Shown here: positions 34,237 through 42,365 of the stretch, one piece after another
Layout: the number at the start of each line of letters is the position of its first letter
How positions within the stretch are numbered: the stretch's first letter is position 1
Assembly: GCF_014161445.1 (NCBI RefSeq)
Contig: NZ_JABBXA010000028.1
Location: 1 to 64,000, forward strand
DNA from: Microbispora sp. H13382
Lineage (GTDB): Bacteria; Actinomycetota; Actinomycetes; Streptosporangiales; Streptosporangiaceae
DNA: 64,000 nucleotides
Reading direction: 5' to 3'
Notes under the pieces: model-generated
Seen by the model: the letters and a program-made list of their open reading frames with translations, nothing else
What the model was told of the DNA's origin: nothing
The model's database searches: none
Made by a program: the position numbers and the translations under genes

Positions 34237-35868
34237 GTGGAACGGCACTTGGTGACGGTCGGTGAGCGCCAGGTCCATTACCTGAGGGCGGGGTGTGGCC
34301 TGCCGGTCGTGCTCCTGCACGCCTCGCCCGGCGACCACCGGCCACTGCGTGAACTGGTCCGGGAGCTGGCGCCCTGGTTCAGCGTGTACGCGCTCGACAC
34401 TCCCGGTCACGGCGGGTCCGACCGGCTCCCGGCCGCCGAGCCGGGCGTCGAGGACTACGGCGCCGCGCTCGGGGAGACGCTGACCGCGCTCGGCCTGGAG
34501 CGGGTCCACCTGTACGGCACGCACACCGGAGCGAAGATCGCACTGGCGTTCGCCGTCGAGCACCCGGAACGGGTCGCGTCCCTCGTGCTCGACGGACTGG
34601 GGATCTCGACCCCCGGGGAACGGGCCGACCAGCTCGCGAACTACCTTCCTCCCGTGCTGCCGCGAGGGGACGGAACCCACCTGGTCGCGGCGTGGCACCA
34701 GGTGCGCAACATGTTCCTGTTCTGGCCCTGGTACCGGGAGGAGCCGGGAGCACGGCTGTCCGCGGCGATGCCGGACCCCGAACAGCTGCACGACGTGACG
34801 GCGGGCCTGCTCGAAGCGGGGGAGGCGTACCCGCTGGCATACCGGGCGGCGTTCACCTGCGACCCGGTGCCGATGCTGGCACGGCTCGCGGTGCCGACCC
34901 TCGTGCTGGCCTCGCCCGGCGACCCGTTGCACGCGCACCTCGCCCGGATTCCGGCCGCGGGGGCCGGGGTCCGCGTCGAGCATCCGCCGTTTGGAGCCGG
35001 TCCCGCGCATGTGGCGGCCCGGCTGCGCGCCCAGGCGACGGGGTGTTCCGCCGGCGTGCGGGAGGCGCCGGAACCGCCGGGGCCGCTCCTCGCGGACCGG
35101 CTGTCCCGTCGCTATGTCCGGACCCGGCTGGGTCAGAGCCTGATCAGGTGGATCGCGCCGGCGGCCGGCGCCAGGCCGTTGGCGGTCCTGCCGCCGGCTC
35201 CGGCCTCCGGGCGGGCGGTGGAGCGACTGCTGGCGCGGGCCGGCAGCAGCCGCCCCGCGCTCGCCGTCGACCTGCCGGGCACCGGCGACTCGGAGCTCGA
35301 CGGTCCCCTCGACGTGGACGCGGGTGAGCTGGCCGGGGCCGTGGTGGACATGCTGGACGAGGCCGGTCTGGACACGGTCGACCTGTACGGCACGGGCGCG
35401 GGCGGCGCGATCGCCGCCGAGGTGGCCCGGCGCCATCCGGCGCGCGTGCACGCCCTGGCGCTGGCCGCGCTGCCCGACCCGGACCGGGTTTCCGCCGGCC
35501 TCGTGGCGGCACGCACCCCCGACCTCACCCCGGACGACCACGGGATCCACCTGCTGCGGGCATGGCACCTGGTCCGCGACGGCGCGCTCCGCGCCGGCCA
35601 GGTCTACGACGGGCGGGCTCTGGGCGAGCCGCATCGCAGGGTCCTCGACATCGTCAAGGCCTGGCCCTCGTACGGCTCCGCCTTCCGGGTCGCGGCGCTC
35701 GCCGCCCTCGCCCGGCAGCCGGCCGATCTCCGAGCCCCGGTCGTCGCCGCGGATCCGATCTGGGACCCGTTCCTGGCCGCGACGGAGATCATCCAGCCGT
35801 CCTCCCGCCGTGATGGCCGGGGTGGCGTCGACGAACTGCTCAGCGCTCTGGACGAGGCGGGAACATGA
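34237..35868 (+). CDS. Double alpha/beta-hydrolase-fold protein (H-type then G-type)
   Basis: This 543-residue protein is a two-domain relative of the one at 22.1-23.7 kb but in the opposite order. The first domain carries L-Y-G-T-H-T-G-A (His at the nucleophile position), and the second carries L-Y-G-T-G-A-G-G (Gly). Both domains keep the strand-turn-helix around the elbow (R-H-P-A-R-V, E-H-P-E-R-V) and a P-G-H-G or P-G-T-G turn, and both lack Ser, Cys or Asp at the nucleophile. The GTG start, one base after the binding-protein stop, has no clear ribosome site, so translation probably depends on re-initiation. It overlaps the next gene (ATGA). Confidence 0.78.
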   Translation: MERHLVTVGERQVHYLRAGCGLPVVLLHASPGDHRPLRELVRELAPWFSVYALDTPGHGGSDRLPAAEPGVEDYGAALGETLTALGLERVHLYGTHTGAKIALAFAVEHPERVASLVLDGLGISTPGERADQLANYLPPVLPRGDGTHLVAAWHQVRNMFLFWPWYREEPGARLSAAMPDPEQLHDVTAGLLEAGEAYPLAYRAAFTCDPVPMLARLAVPTLVLASPGDPLHAHLARIPAAGAGVRVEHPPFGAGPAHVAARLRAQATGCSAGVREAPEPPGPLLADRLSRRYVRTRLGQSLIRWIAPAAGARPLAVLPPAPASGRAVERLLARAGSSRPALAVDLPGTGDSELDGPLDVDAGELAGAVVDMLDEAGLDTVDLYGTGAGGAIAAEVARRHPARVHALALAALPDPDRVSAGLVAARTPDLTPDDHGIHLLRAWHLVRDGALRAGQVYDGRALGEPHRRVLDIVKAWPSYGSAFRVAALAALARQPADLRAPVVAADPIWDPFLAATEIIQPSSRRDGRGGVDELLSALDEAGT

Positions 35869-36545
35869 GCCGATACCGGTACGGAGTCATCGACTACGTC
35901 GGCGACGGCGTCGGCCTCCGCGGCCGGGAGGAGTGGACGCTCACCGTCGCCGAGGACGGCACCCGCACGCTGCGCGCCCACTGCCGCATGTGGGACAGCC
36001 GGATCGAACGCGATGTCGTGCATACGGTCTCGCCCGCGTTCCGCCCGATGCGGACCTTCATCAGCCATCGGCTGGCCGGGGAGTTTCTCGGGGAGGGCTG
36101 GTTCGTCACGGGGGATGCCCTGCTGGAATCGCACCTGCTGCTCCGTGAGGCGGGCCACGCGTCGCAGCGGATCGATCTTGCGGCGCCCCCGCCGTTCTTC
36201 GTCCCGCACGCGGTCTGCTGCGACTCCTGGATCGTGCCCTCCTATGACCTGGCCGCAGGCGGACGGCAGGCACTGGTGGGCGGGTTCCGCTCCTCGCCCC
36301 GGCCCGACGGCGCCACGGGCCCGTACGCCGAGGAGATGACCGGCATCACCGCGGCCCTCGTCGGCGCGGAGACGGTCGCCGTCCCCGCCGGGACCTTCGC
36401 CACCTGGCACTTCCTGCTGACCAGCGACGGCGGCGCGGAGGAGCACCTGTGGACGAGCCGCGACGGGGACTGGCTGATGGTGCGACTGCGCTCCGACCGG
36501 CTCTCCTCGACCTACCACCTCGCCGAGCTGCGCGAAGGGACGTGA
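35865..36545 (+). CDS. Beta-rich hypothetical protein, last gene of binding-protein operon
   Basis: This 226-residue protein is mostly strands: E-E-W-T-L-T-V-A-E-D-G-T-R-T-L-R-A-H at the start and W-H-F-L-L-T-S-D, H-L-W-T-S-R-D-G-D-W-L-M-V-R near the end. The pattern recalls DUF3108-like or lipid-binding folds, without a reliable match. H-A-V-C-C-D-S-W-I in the middle may form a ligand pocket. The ATGA overlap with the double hydrolase indicates the two are made together. Confidence 0.6.
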   Translation: MSRYRYGVIDYVGDGVGLRGREEWTLTVAEDGTRTLRAHCRMWDSRIERDVVHTVSPAFRPMRTFISHRLAGEFLGEGWFVTGDALLESHLLLREAGHASQRIDLAAPPPFFVPHAVCCDSWIVPSYDLAAGGRQALVGGFRSSPRPDGATGPYAEEMTGITAALVGAETVAVPAGTFATWHFLLTSDGGAEEHLWTSRDGDWLMVRLRSDRLSSTYHLAELREGT

Positions 36546-36639
36546 CGCCCCCGATGGCCGGACGGAGCGGATGATCCGGCTCCCCCGCGCCGACGGGCCG
36601 TACGGCCGCCCGGCGGGCCCTGCTGCCACGCCCCGACGT

Positions 36640-36663
36640 CGGCCCACGCGCACCCGTGGGCCG
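36640..36663. terminator. Hairpin between convergent operons
   Basis: CGGCCCACG and CGTGGGCCG pair around a six-base loop in the 131-bp gap between converging genes. It is a likely bidirectional terminator without a T-run. Confidence 0.6.
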
Positions 36664-36676
36664 CGTGGGCCGGGCT

Positions 36677-37393
36677 TCAGGCCGGGGGGAGCTGTCCCAG
36701 GTCGAGGCGGGTGACCACGGCGGCGCCGTCGAGCGCGACCAGGTTCCGCACCAGCTCGCCGACGACGGAGGCGTCCAGCCGGTCGGGGTTGAACCGGCTG
36801 GACAGCTCGCTTTTCACCATGGCCGCGACCACGAGGTCCGTCACTTTCACCAGGCGGTCGGAAAGCTCCGCGCGGAGCGTGTCGGACAGGCCGAGCAGCC
36901 CGAACTTCGACGCGGAATACGCCGCTCCCGTGGGGTAGCCGCGCAGGCCCGCGCCGGAGTTCACGTTGACGATGTGGCCGCGTTTGCCCGCGACGGGTTC
37001 CTGCCGGATCATCTGCCGGGCCGCGGCGCGGGCGCACAGGAACGCGCCGGTGAGGTTCGCGTCCAGAGTCTCCCGCCACGCCTCGTCCGTCAGTTCCAGG
37101 ATCTCGCTCTTGCGGAACACTCCGGCATTGTTGACCAGTACGTCGAGCCTGCCGTACTCGCGGGCGACGCGGGCGACCACATGGTCGACCTGCTCCGTCA
37201 CCGTGACGTCGAGCGGCACGCCGGTCGCGGCGCCTCCCGCGGCCCGGATCGCCTCGGCCACCTCGGACACCCGGTTCGCGCGCCGGCCGGCGCACACCAC
37301 CGCGTACCCCGCCGCCGCCAGGGACTCGGCGATCGCTCGCCCGAGTCCGCTGCCCGCGCCCGTCACCAGGGCGACTCCGGCGCTCACCGACAT
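36677..37393 (-). CDS. Short-chain dehydrogenase/reductase
   Basis: This 238-residue classical SDR has T-G-A-G-S-G-L-G for nucleotide binding and a C-A-G-R-R strand end favouring NADP(H). N-N-A-G is followed by the catalytic Ser in N-V-N-S-G-A-G and Y-S-A-S-K. It should interconvert an alcohol and a ketone. ATG lies inside the last codons of the upstream VOC gene, so the two are coupled. It is the last gene of the leftward operon MDR-VOC-SnoaL-VOC-SDR. Confidence 0.88.
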   Translation of the reverse strand: MSVSAGVALVTGAGSGLGRAIAESLAAAGYAVVCAGRRANRVSEVAEAIRAAGGAATGVPLDVTVTEQVDHVVARVAREYGRLDVLVNNAGVFRKSEILELTDEAWRETLDANLTGAFLCARAAARQMIRQEPVAGKRGHIVNVNSGAGLRGYPTGAAYSASKFGLLGLSDTLRAELSDRLVKVTDLVVAAMVKSELSSRFNPDRLDASVVGELVRNLVALDGAAVVTRLDLGQLPPA

Positions 37394-38331
37394 TGGTAGA
37401 ACTCCAGGACCTCGCCGTCCAGACCGAAGAAGGTCTGCACGAGGGCGGGGCCGTACGGCGGCAGGTCCACCTCGACGGGGTCGCACACCGGCTCGGCTCC
37501 GAGCCTGCCGACCAGGTCCGCGGTGGCCTGCAGATCATCGGTCTCCAGCGAGACCGAGAGAATTCCGAGGCTGGGCGGAACGGCGCGGTCCCGCTGCTGC
37601 TCACCGGGGAACCCGACGTATTGGGCGAGCTCCACCCGGCCGTTGAGGCTGCTGCCGGGAACGTACAGGTTGATGTTGTGCAGTCCGGTTCCCCGCGGAA
37701 GGCGGAAGAAGGACTCCATGTTCTCGATCAGCTTGTCGTACAGCTCGGCGAAACCGAGCGCCCGGTAGAAGGACGCGGACGCGCGGGCGTCGCTCACGTG
37801 CATCGCGACCGTCTGCAGCTCGCTCGGTCGCCCGTCGTAGCCGGCCAGGGCCGAGCCCTCGCCGGGCTCGAGTTCGAACACGTCCAGGACGACCCCGTCG
37901 GGGTCGTAGGACAACGAGTCCCACGCCGACAGGTCCGGCGTGACAGTCCAATGGGTCGGCTCCGACTTGGAACGGCCGCCCGCCGCGCGCAACCGGCCGA
38001 TCGCCGAGCGGATGTCGGGCACCCGGATGTTGAGCGCGTAATGGCCGTAGTCCTGCGGCCGCGAGTAGTCGCCCCAGTAGGGCTCGCCGGGCGCGACGGA
38101 CTGGTCGGCGTCGAATCGGACAAGGCGCAGCAGCCCGGTGGTCGCACTCACCGGTCCCATCACGACCGCGTGCCCGGTGAGGCCGCTCGGCATCTGCCAG
38201 GCGAGCTCCGCCTCCCGGCCGCCGACCGTTCCCTCACCGAGACGGACGTAGTCGAACGTGTCCGCGTAGAAGGCGCAGGACCGTTCGAGATCCGCGACGG
38301 CCACCGTCGCCACCCGGATTTCACTGATCAC
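37384..38331 (-). CDS. Two-domain VOC protein 3
   Basis: This protein of about 315 residues has two VOC modules. The first starts I-R-V-A-T-V-A-V-A-D-L-E-R-S; the second starts L-Q-T-V-A-M-H-V-S-D-A-R. Late landmarks are G-R-V-E-L-A-Q-Y and E-V-L-E-F-Y. A GTG start with AAGGGGA before it is preferred; an ATG ten codons upstream overlaps the preceding stop and is possible. The exact metal ligands are unclear, so dioxygenase activity is unproven. Confidence 0.7.
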   Translation of the reverse strand: MISEIRVATVAVADLERSCAFYADTFDYVRLGEGTVGGREAELAWQMPSGLTGHAVVMGPVSATTGLLRLVRFDADQSVAPGEPYWGDYSRPQDYGHYALNIRVPDIRSAIGRLRAAGGRSKSEPTHWTVTPDLSAWDSLSYDPDGVVLDVFELEPGEGSALAGYDGRPSELQTVAMHVSDARASASFYRALGFAELYDKLIENMESFFRLPRGTGLHNINLYVPGSSLNGRVELAQYVGFPGEQQRDRAVPPSLGILSVSLETDDLQATADLVGRLGAEPVCDPVEVDLPPYGPALVQTFFGLDGEVLEFYQCR

Positions 38332-38357
38332 AGGACGCGTCCCCTTCGCCGGGCCGG

Positions 38358-38798
38358 TCATGCGAGCGGCGTGGCGCCTTCGGGCCACCAGTCGCCGGCG
38401 CCGTACGGATCCTCCAGGGGCTGGGAACCGTGCTCGTGGACGATACGCCAGCGTCCCTCCTCGCGGCGGACCAGCCAGGTCATCCGCATGCGCAGCCGTC
38501 CGGCCTTGCCGTCGCCCATGATGTCGTAGTCGATGACGCCAACGACCTGGGCCAGGGTGTCGCTCTCCCAGGTGAAGGGACCCTCGACCCAGCGGAACCC
38601 GTTGATGCGGATCGGCGCCTTGAAGTACGCCTCCCATCCCGCCCTGATCCGGTCGCCGCCGTGGGTGGTCCAGCGTGGTCCCTCGACGAACACGTACGCG
38701 TCGTCGGCGGGAGAGAAGGTCTCCAGCACGCCGTCCAGTCGTCTTTCGATGACGGCGGTGAGCATCGCCTCCGCGGTGCCGAGCGGTGTTGTGGTCAT
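38358..38798 (-). CDS. SnoaL/NTF2-like protein
   Basis: This 146-residue protein has an NTF2-like cone: an N-terminal helix E-A-M-L-T-A-V-I-E-R-R-L-D, then D-D-A-Y-V-F-V-E-G-P-R-W-T and W-L-V-R-R-E-E-G-R-W-R-I-V-H-E-H. Members act as isomerases, hydratases or cyclases, and the fold is common in ring-degrading operons. GGAAGG before the inner ATG decides the start over a longer version. Confidence 0.75.
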   Translation of the reverse strand: MTTTPLGTAEAMLTAVIERRLDGVLETFSPADDAYVFVEGPRWTTHGGDRIRAGWEAYFKAPIRINGFRWVEGPFTWESDTLAQVVGVIDYDIMGDGKAGRLRMRMTWLVRREEGRWRIVHEHGSQPLEDPYGAGDWWPEGATPLA

Positions 38799-38871
38799 GG
38801 GCACGCCTTCCGTGATCTCAAATGTGTTCCGGTTCATCGTTTCGATTCCGTGACGTCAGGAGCTTGGGGGA

Positions 38872-39828
38872 TCAGGGGCCCGGCGGCGACACGACGTGAT
38901 GCAGCATTCCGTTCGGGGACTCGATCAGCGCGCTCGTCACCCTGCCGAACGGAGGGATCTCCTCCTCGGCGGGTTCGAGGGCGGGCAGACTCGCGTCCCT
39001 CGCCGCCCTGACCGCGTCCCGTGCCGAGGGGACGGCGATCGTGCACGCGACCAGGCCACGGGTCGGCGGGCGCACGCCACGCAGTGAGACGTCCCGCGCG
39101 CCTCGCCCGTAGTCGATGATGCCGATGTACGGCTCCGCGAGCCGGGATCCGTAGTTCGCGGCCCTGATGCCGTGCCCCTCGGCGAGACCGACCATGGACT
39201 GGAAGGACTCGTCCGCGAACGCGTACTCGTACACCTTGTTCAGGCCCAGGACGTCCAGGTAGAACCATCGGGCGTCTGCGGGATCACGGACGGGGGCGGA
39301 GACACTCATCACCTCGGAGACGTCGCGATCCGTCATCGTCACGTACTGCCGGAACTGCACCGGATCGCCGGAGCAGAGCGCGCACACCACGCCGTCGTCG
39401 ATCCAGAGGTGGGTCTCGCTGAAGCTCCAGCCGTCGAGGTCGTAGCGGGAGGTCGGCCTGAGCTTGCGCGCCCCCAGCTCGAGTGCCCTGTGCTCCACCC
39501 TCTCCGGGTCGGGGCAGTAGAAGTCGATGACCTTGAAGGCGTCCTTCGCGTCGCCGTTCTCCGGGCCGCGCGCCACCGCGGTCGAGCTCGGCGTGAATTC
39601 GAGGAGCCGGATGCCGGACCGGGTACCCGGCGTCATGAGGGTCGTCTCCAGCGCCGGAAGGCCGACCGACCAGATGCGCTCCGAGTCACGGGCCGTACGC
39701 CGCGTGACGCTGTGCACCTCGAGCCCGAACGCCCTGGTGAACAGACTGGTCTGCCGATCGGTGTCGCCGGTCACGATGACCGGGCCGAGGAGCCCCGGCT
39801 GGGGAAGGACGGGCGGCGGCGTCGTCAC
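38872..39828 (-). CDS. Two-domain VOC protein 4
   Basis: This 318-residue protein has two VOC modules: an early G-P-V-I-V-T-G-D-T-D-R-Q-T-S-L-F and a second start V-S-A-P-V-R-D-P-A-D-A-R-W-F-Y-L-D-V-L-G-L. It ends S-P-N-G-M-L-H-H-V-V-S. The GTG start with GGTGAGAG upstream lies just past the reductase stop; a longer ATG version would overlap that gene by 23 bp. As with the other three, the chelate residues are not clear enough to call ring cleavage. Confidence 0.7.
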   Translation of the reverse strand: MTTPPPVLPQPGLLGPVIVTGDTDRQTSLFTRAFGLEVHSVTRRTARDSERIWSVGLPALETTLMTPGTRSGIRLLEFTPSSTAVARGPENGDAKDAFKVIDFYCPDPERVEHRALELGARKLRPTSRYDLDGWSFSETHLWIDDGVVCALCSGDPVQFRQYVTMTDRDVSEVMSVSAPVRDPADARWFYLDVLGLNKVYEYAFADESFQSMVGLAEGHGIRAANYGSRLAEPYIGIIDYGRGARDVSLRGVRPPTRGLVACTIAVPSARDAVRAARDASLPALEPAEEEIPPFGRVTSALIESPNGMLHHVVSPPGP

Positions 39829-39835
39829 GAGGCTC

Positions 39836-40873
39836 TCACCCACCCGGCTCGCCGGCATCGGCTGGGCCCGGCGTACGTCCGTCGCCGCGTGCGACGTGCA
39901 CGATGGTCTTGCCGATGTTGCGGCCGGCCATGAGCCGGCAGAAGGCCGCGGGGGCGGAGCCGAGCCCCTCGTGCGTGTCCTCGAGGACGCGCACCCGGCC
40001 CTCCGCGACGAGCCGGCCGACCCGGTCGGCGAACCGCGGCAGCAGGTCCTGATGATCGTGTACGACGAGGCCGTGCACGGTGGCGCGTGCCCGCATCACC
40101 GCCCCGGCGGGCAGCGTGGTCGGTCCCGTCTCGTTGGCGTTGTCGGGCAGGCCGCACAGCACCACCCGGGCACCGGCGGCGAGCCGGTTCAGCACGCCGC
40201 CGAGGACCGCGCCGCCGGCCATGTGCAGGTACCCGTCGACACCGTCGGGGCAGGCCTCGGCGAGGGCGTCGAGCCAGTCCGGGTCGTGGCGGTCGACGGC
40301 CGCCGCGTAGCCGAGGCGCTCGACCGCGACCCGGCACTTGTCCGGACCGCCGGCGATCGCCACCGTGCGTGCGCCGGCGAGCCCGGCGAGCTGCCCCGCG
40401 GTGCCGCCGACCGCGCCGGTCGCGGAGGACACGACGACGGTGTCACCCACCTCCGGGCGCAGCAGCCGGCTCACCGCGGCGTACGCGGTCAGCCCCGGCA
40501 TGCCGAGCACGCCGAGTGCCGCGGTGCGCGGCACGCCGGACGGCACCGGCAGCGGGCGCGGGGATGAGGCGGGGACCGCGGCGTACTCCTGCCATCCGGT
40601 CTCGGCCACGACCCACTCGCCCGTGTCCACCACTTGGGCGAGGGCCCTGCCGGGCACGAGCTCGCCGGGGTGTACGGGGGGATGGCCGAGGTCGCGCCCG
40701 GTCAGGGTGCCGCGGACGTACGGGTCCAGTGAGAGGTGAACCGTGCGGACCAGTGTCTCGCCGGGCCCCGGTGACGGCAGGGCGGTCGTCTCCGTACGGA
40801 AGTCGTCTTCGATCGGCACGCCTCGCGGGCGCCGGGCCAGGACGATTCTCCGTTGCGTCCCTGGGAGGCTCAT
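39836..40873 (-). CDS. MDR-family NADP-dependent 2-alkenal/enone reductase
   Basis: This 345-residue zinc-free MDR enzyme of the CurA/LTB4 dehydrogenase type has L-S-L-D-P-Y-V-R-G-T, then V-S-S-A-T-G-A-V-G, the NADP turn, and G-R-N-I-G-K-T-I-V near the end. It would reduce an enone or enoyl thioester. GGAG precedes ATG. It is the first gene of the leftward operon, divergent from GntR, with an IclR-type site in the gap. Confidence 0.85.
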   Translation of the reverse strand: MSLPGTQRRIVLARRPRGVPIEDDFRTETTALPSPGPGETLVRTVHLSLDPYVRGTLTGRDLGHPPVHPGELVPGRALAQVVDTGEWVVAETGWQEYAAVPASSPRPLPVPSGVPRTAALGVLGMPGLTAYAAVSRLLRPEVGDTVVVSSATGAVGGTAGQLAGLAGARTVAIAGGPDKCRVAVERLGYAAAVDRHDPDWLDALAEACPDGVDGYLHMAGGAVLGGVLNRLAAGARVVLCGLPDNANETGPTTLPAGAVMRARATVHGLVVHDHQDLLPRFADRVGRLVAEGRVRVLEDTHEGLGSAPAAFCRLMAGRNIGKTIVHVARGDGRTPGPADAGEPGG

Positions 40874-40943
40874 CCGATCCGCTTCTCCTTCTCCGGCGAC
40901 ACCGGCTCGGTCAGGCAGGACCCAGGCTTACACATCGAAACGT

Positions 40944-40996
40944 TGTTTCGCTAGGGGGAACACGGGCTCAACATCGAGCGTCGATGAGGTTAGGCT
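40944..40996. promoter_or_regulatory. Operator (site 5) and promoter of the GntR gene
   Basis: TGTTTCG-CTAGG-GGGAACA (40944-40962) is preceded by GAAACGT, making the left part GAAACGTTGTTTC palindromic in itself. For GntR, TCAACA (40968-40973) and TAGGCT (40991-40996) are 17 bp apart. TAGGCT is seven bases before the GTG, so the mRNA is probably leaderless. The same site would serve the divergent MDR operon. Confidence 0.65.
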
Positions 40997-41002
40997 GTCG
41001 CC

Positions 41003-41722
41003 GTGTCCACCGATCGTGTTTCGGCGCCCGCTTATCAGGATCTGGCCGACCGGCTGCGCGAGCAGATCCTCTCCGGAGAGTTCGAGCCCGGAGACCGCCT
41101 TCCCGTCGAGCCCGACCTGTGCGCGATGTACGGCGTGAGCCGGAGCACCGTGCGCGAGGCGTTGCGCGTCCTGTCCAGCGAGCGGCTGCTGGTCACCCGG
41201 CGGGGGGTGGCGGGAGGCAGTTTCGTCGCCCGCCCCGAGCCGGAGCACATCAGCAGCTATCTGCTGTCCAGTCTGGCGCTGTTCCGGGATTCGGGCTCGG
41301 TCGCCAATCTACTGGAGGTGCGCGTCCTGCTGGAGGTGCCCACCGCCGGCCTGGCCGCAGTCCGCAGGTCCCCGGAACAGCTGGAGGCGCTGCGGGCCGC
41401 GATCTTCAACCCGCGCGAGGTCGAGCGTGAGGACCTCTACCGGACGAACCGGCAGTTCCACAAGGCGCTCCTGGAGGCGGCGAACAACCCCTTGCTCGAC
41501 GCGGTGACGGCGCCCGTGTTCAGCGTGCTGGAGAGCGGTTTCGACCGGCACGGCGTTTCCGACGACCACTGGGACAGGGTCGACAGGGACCATCGGGAGA
41601 TCCTGGCGTACGTCGAGGCGGGGGACTCCCTCGGCGCGGAGCGGGCTCAGCGGGAGCACCTGGAACACCTGCGCAGCACCTACTCCCAGATCGACAGGGA
41701 GCGCCGCAGGGGAGACGGCTGA
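41003..41722 (+). CDS. GntR-family regulator, FadR subfamily
   Basis: This 239-residue protein has an N-terminal winged HTH (L-R-E-Q-I-L-S-G-E-F-E-P-G-D-R-L-P, then G-V-S-R-S-T-V-R-E-A-L-R-V-L). The C-terminal FCD effector domain has metal-site-like residues (R-V-L-L-E-V-P, N-R-Q-F-H, D-H-R-E-I-L, E-H-L-E-H-L). FCD regulators sense small acids. The general FadR-type site TNGTNNNACNA fits the GTCTGAC elements in four island promoters, so it is the likely binder of those. The GTG start appears leaderless. Confidence 0.88.
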   Translation: MSTDRVSAPAYQDLADRLREQILSGEFEPGDRLPVEPDLCAMYGVSRSTVREALRVLSSERLLVTRRGVAGGSFVARPEPEHISSYLLSSLALFRDSGSVANLLEVRVLLEVPTAGLAAVRRSPEQLEALRAAIFNPREVEREDLYRTNRQFHKALLEAANNPLLDAVTAPVFSVLESGFDRHGVSDDHWDRVDRDHREILAYVEAGDSLGAERAQREHLEHLRSTYSQIDRERRRGDG

Positions 41723-41750
41723 GGGCCGCGGCGCGCGTAGATTGGAACGC

Positions 41751-41804
41751 CGTTATGCAGAGCGGAACAATCCCTTGACCCCTAAATGGTCTGACGTTTA
41801 GGCT
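41751..41804 (+). promoter_or_regulatory. Promoter of the MaoC-LLM-CaiB operon with both motifs (site 6)
   Basis: CGTTATG-CAGAG-CGGAACA (41751-41769) lies directly before TTGACC (41775-41780). An 18-bp spacer leads to TAGGCT (41799-41804). GTCTGAC (41789-41795) is inside the spacer. The order of the two motifs relative to the promoter is the reverse of the other sites, so the IclR-type protein could act as activator here and the GntR-type protein as repressor. Confidence 0.7.
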
Positions 41805-41842
41805 CGGGCCCGTAACACGACAGGTCCGAGGTAGGGAGCGTC

Positions 41843-42364
41843 ATGGGTGTCAAGCCGGGCTGGCAGGGCCGGTTCTTCGAGGATTTCGAGGTCGGTGACG
41901 TTTACCGGCACCCGCTCGGCAGGACGGTGTCGGAGGCGGACAACACCTGGTTCACGCTCCTGACGATGAACACGAACCAGATGCACTTCAACGCGGAGTA
42001 CGCGGCACGCTCGGAGTTCGGCCGGCCCCTCGTGGTCTCCACCTTCACGGTGGCGATCGCGGTGGGGCAGAGCGTCACCGACCTCACCCAGAACGCGTTC
42101 GCCAATCTCGGCTGGGACGACATCAAGATGACCCACCCGGTGTTCGCGGGCGACACGCTGTGGAGCGAATCGATCGTGCTCGACAAGCGCGAGTCGGCCA
42201 GCCGGCCGCACGCCGGCATCGTCACCGTGCGCACCCGCACGCTCAACCAGGACGGCAAGGAGGTCTGCTCGTTCAAGCGGACCTTCTACGTCTACCGCCG
42301 CGGCGCCGAGCAGATCGAGGGTGTCTTCCCCGTGGCCGAGCGGCCGCTCAGCCTGGAGGGCTGA
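41843..42364 (+). CDS. MaoC-family enoyl-CoA hydratase-like protein 1
   Basis: This 173-residue hot-dog protein belongs to the mesaconyl-CoA/methylmalyl-CoA hydratase type of MaoC. It shows F-E-D-F-E-V-G-D-V-Y, then M-N-T-N-Q-M-H-F-N where MaoC usually has D-x-N-x-x-H, and later H-P-V-F-A-G-D-T-L. Asn in place of the catalytic Asp is seen in that subgroup, but the substrate is unknown. GAGGTAGGGA precedes ATG. It is the first of a run of twelve tightly linked genes. Confidence 0.82.
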   Translation: MGVKPGWQGRFFEDFEVGDVYRHPLGRTVSEADNTWFTLLTMNTNQMHFNAEYAARSEFGRPLVVSTFTVAIAVGQSVTDLTQNAFANLGWDDIKMTHPVFAGDTLWSESIVLDKRESASRPHAGIVTVRTRTLNQDGKEVCSFKRTFYVYRRGAEQIEGVFPVAERPLSLEG

Positions 42365-42365
42365 C

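Noticed and set aside
35604..37604. 666-codon minus-strand frame over the SDR
   Set aside because: It crosses the convergent-gene gap and its product is low-complexity Arg/Gly; the SDR lies in a different frame.
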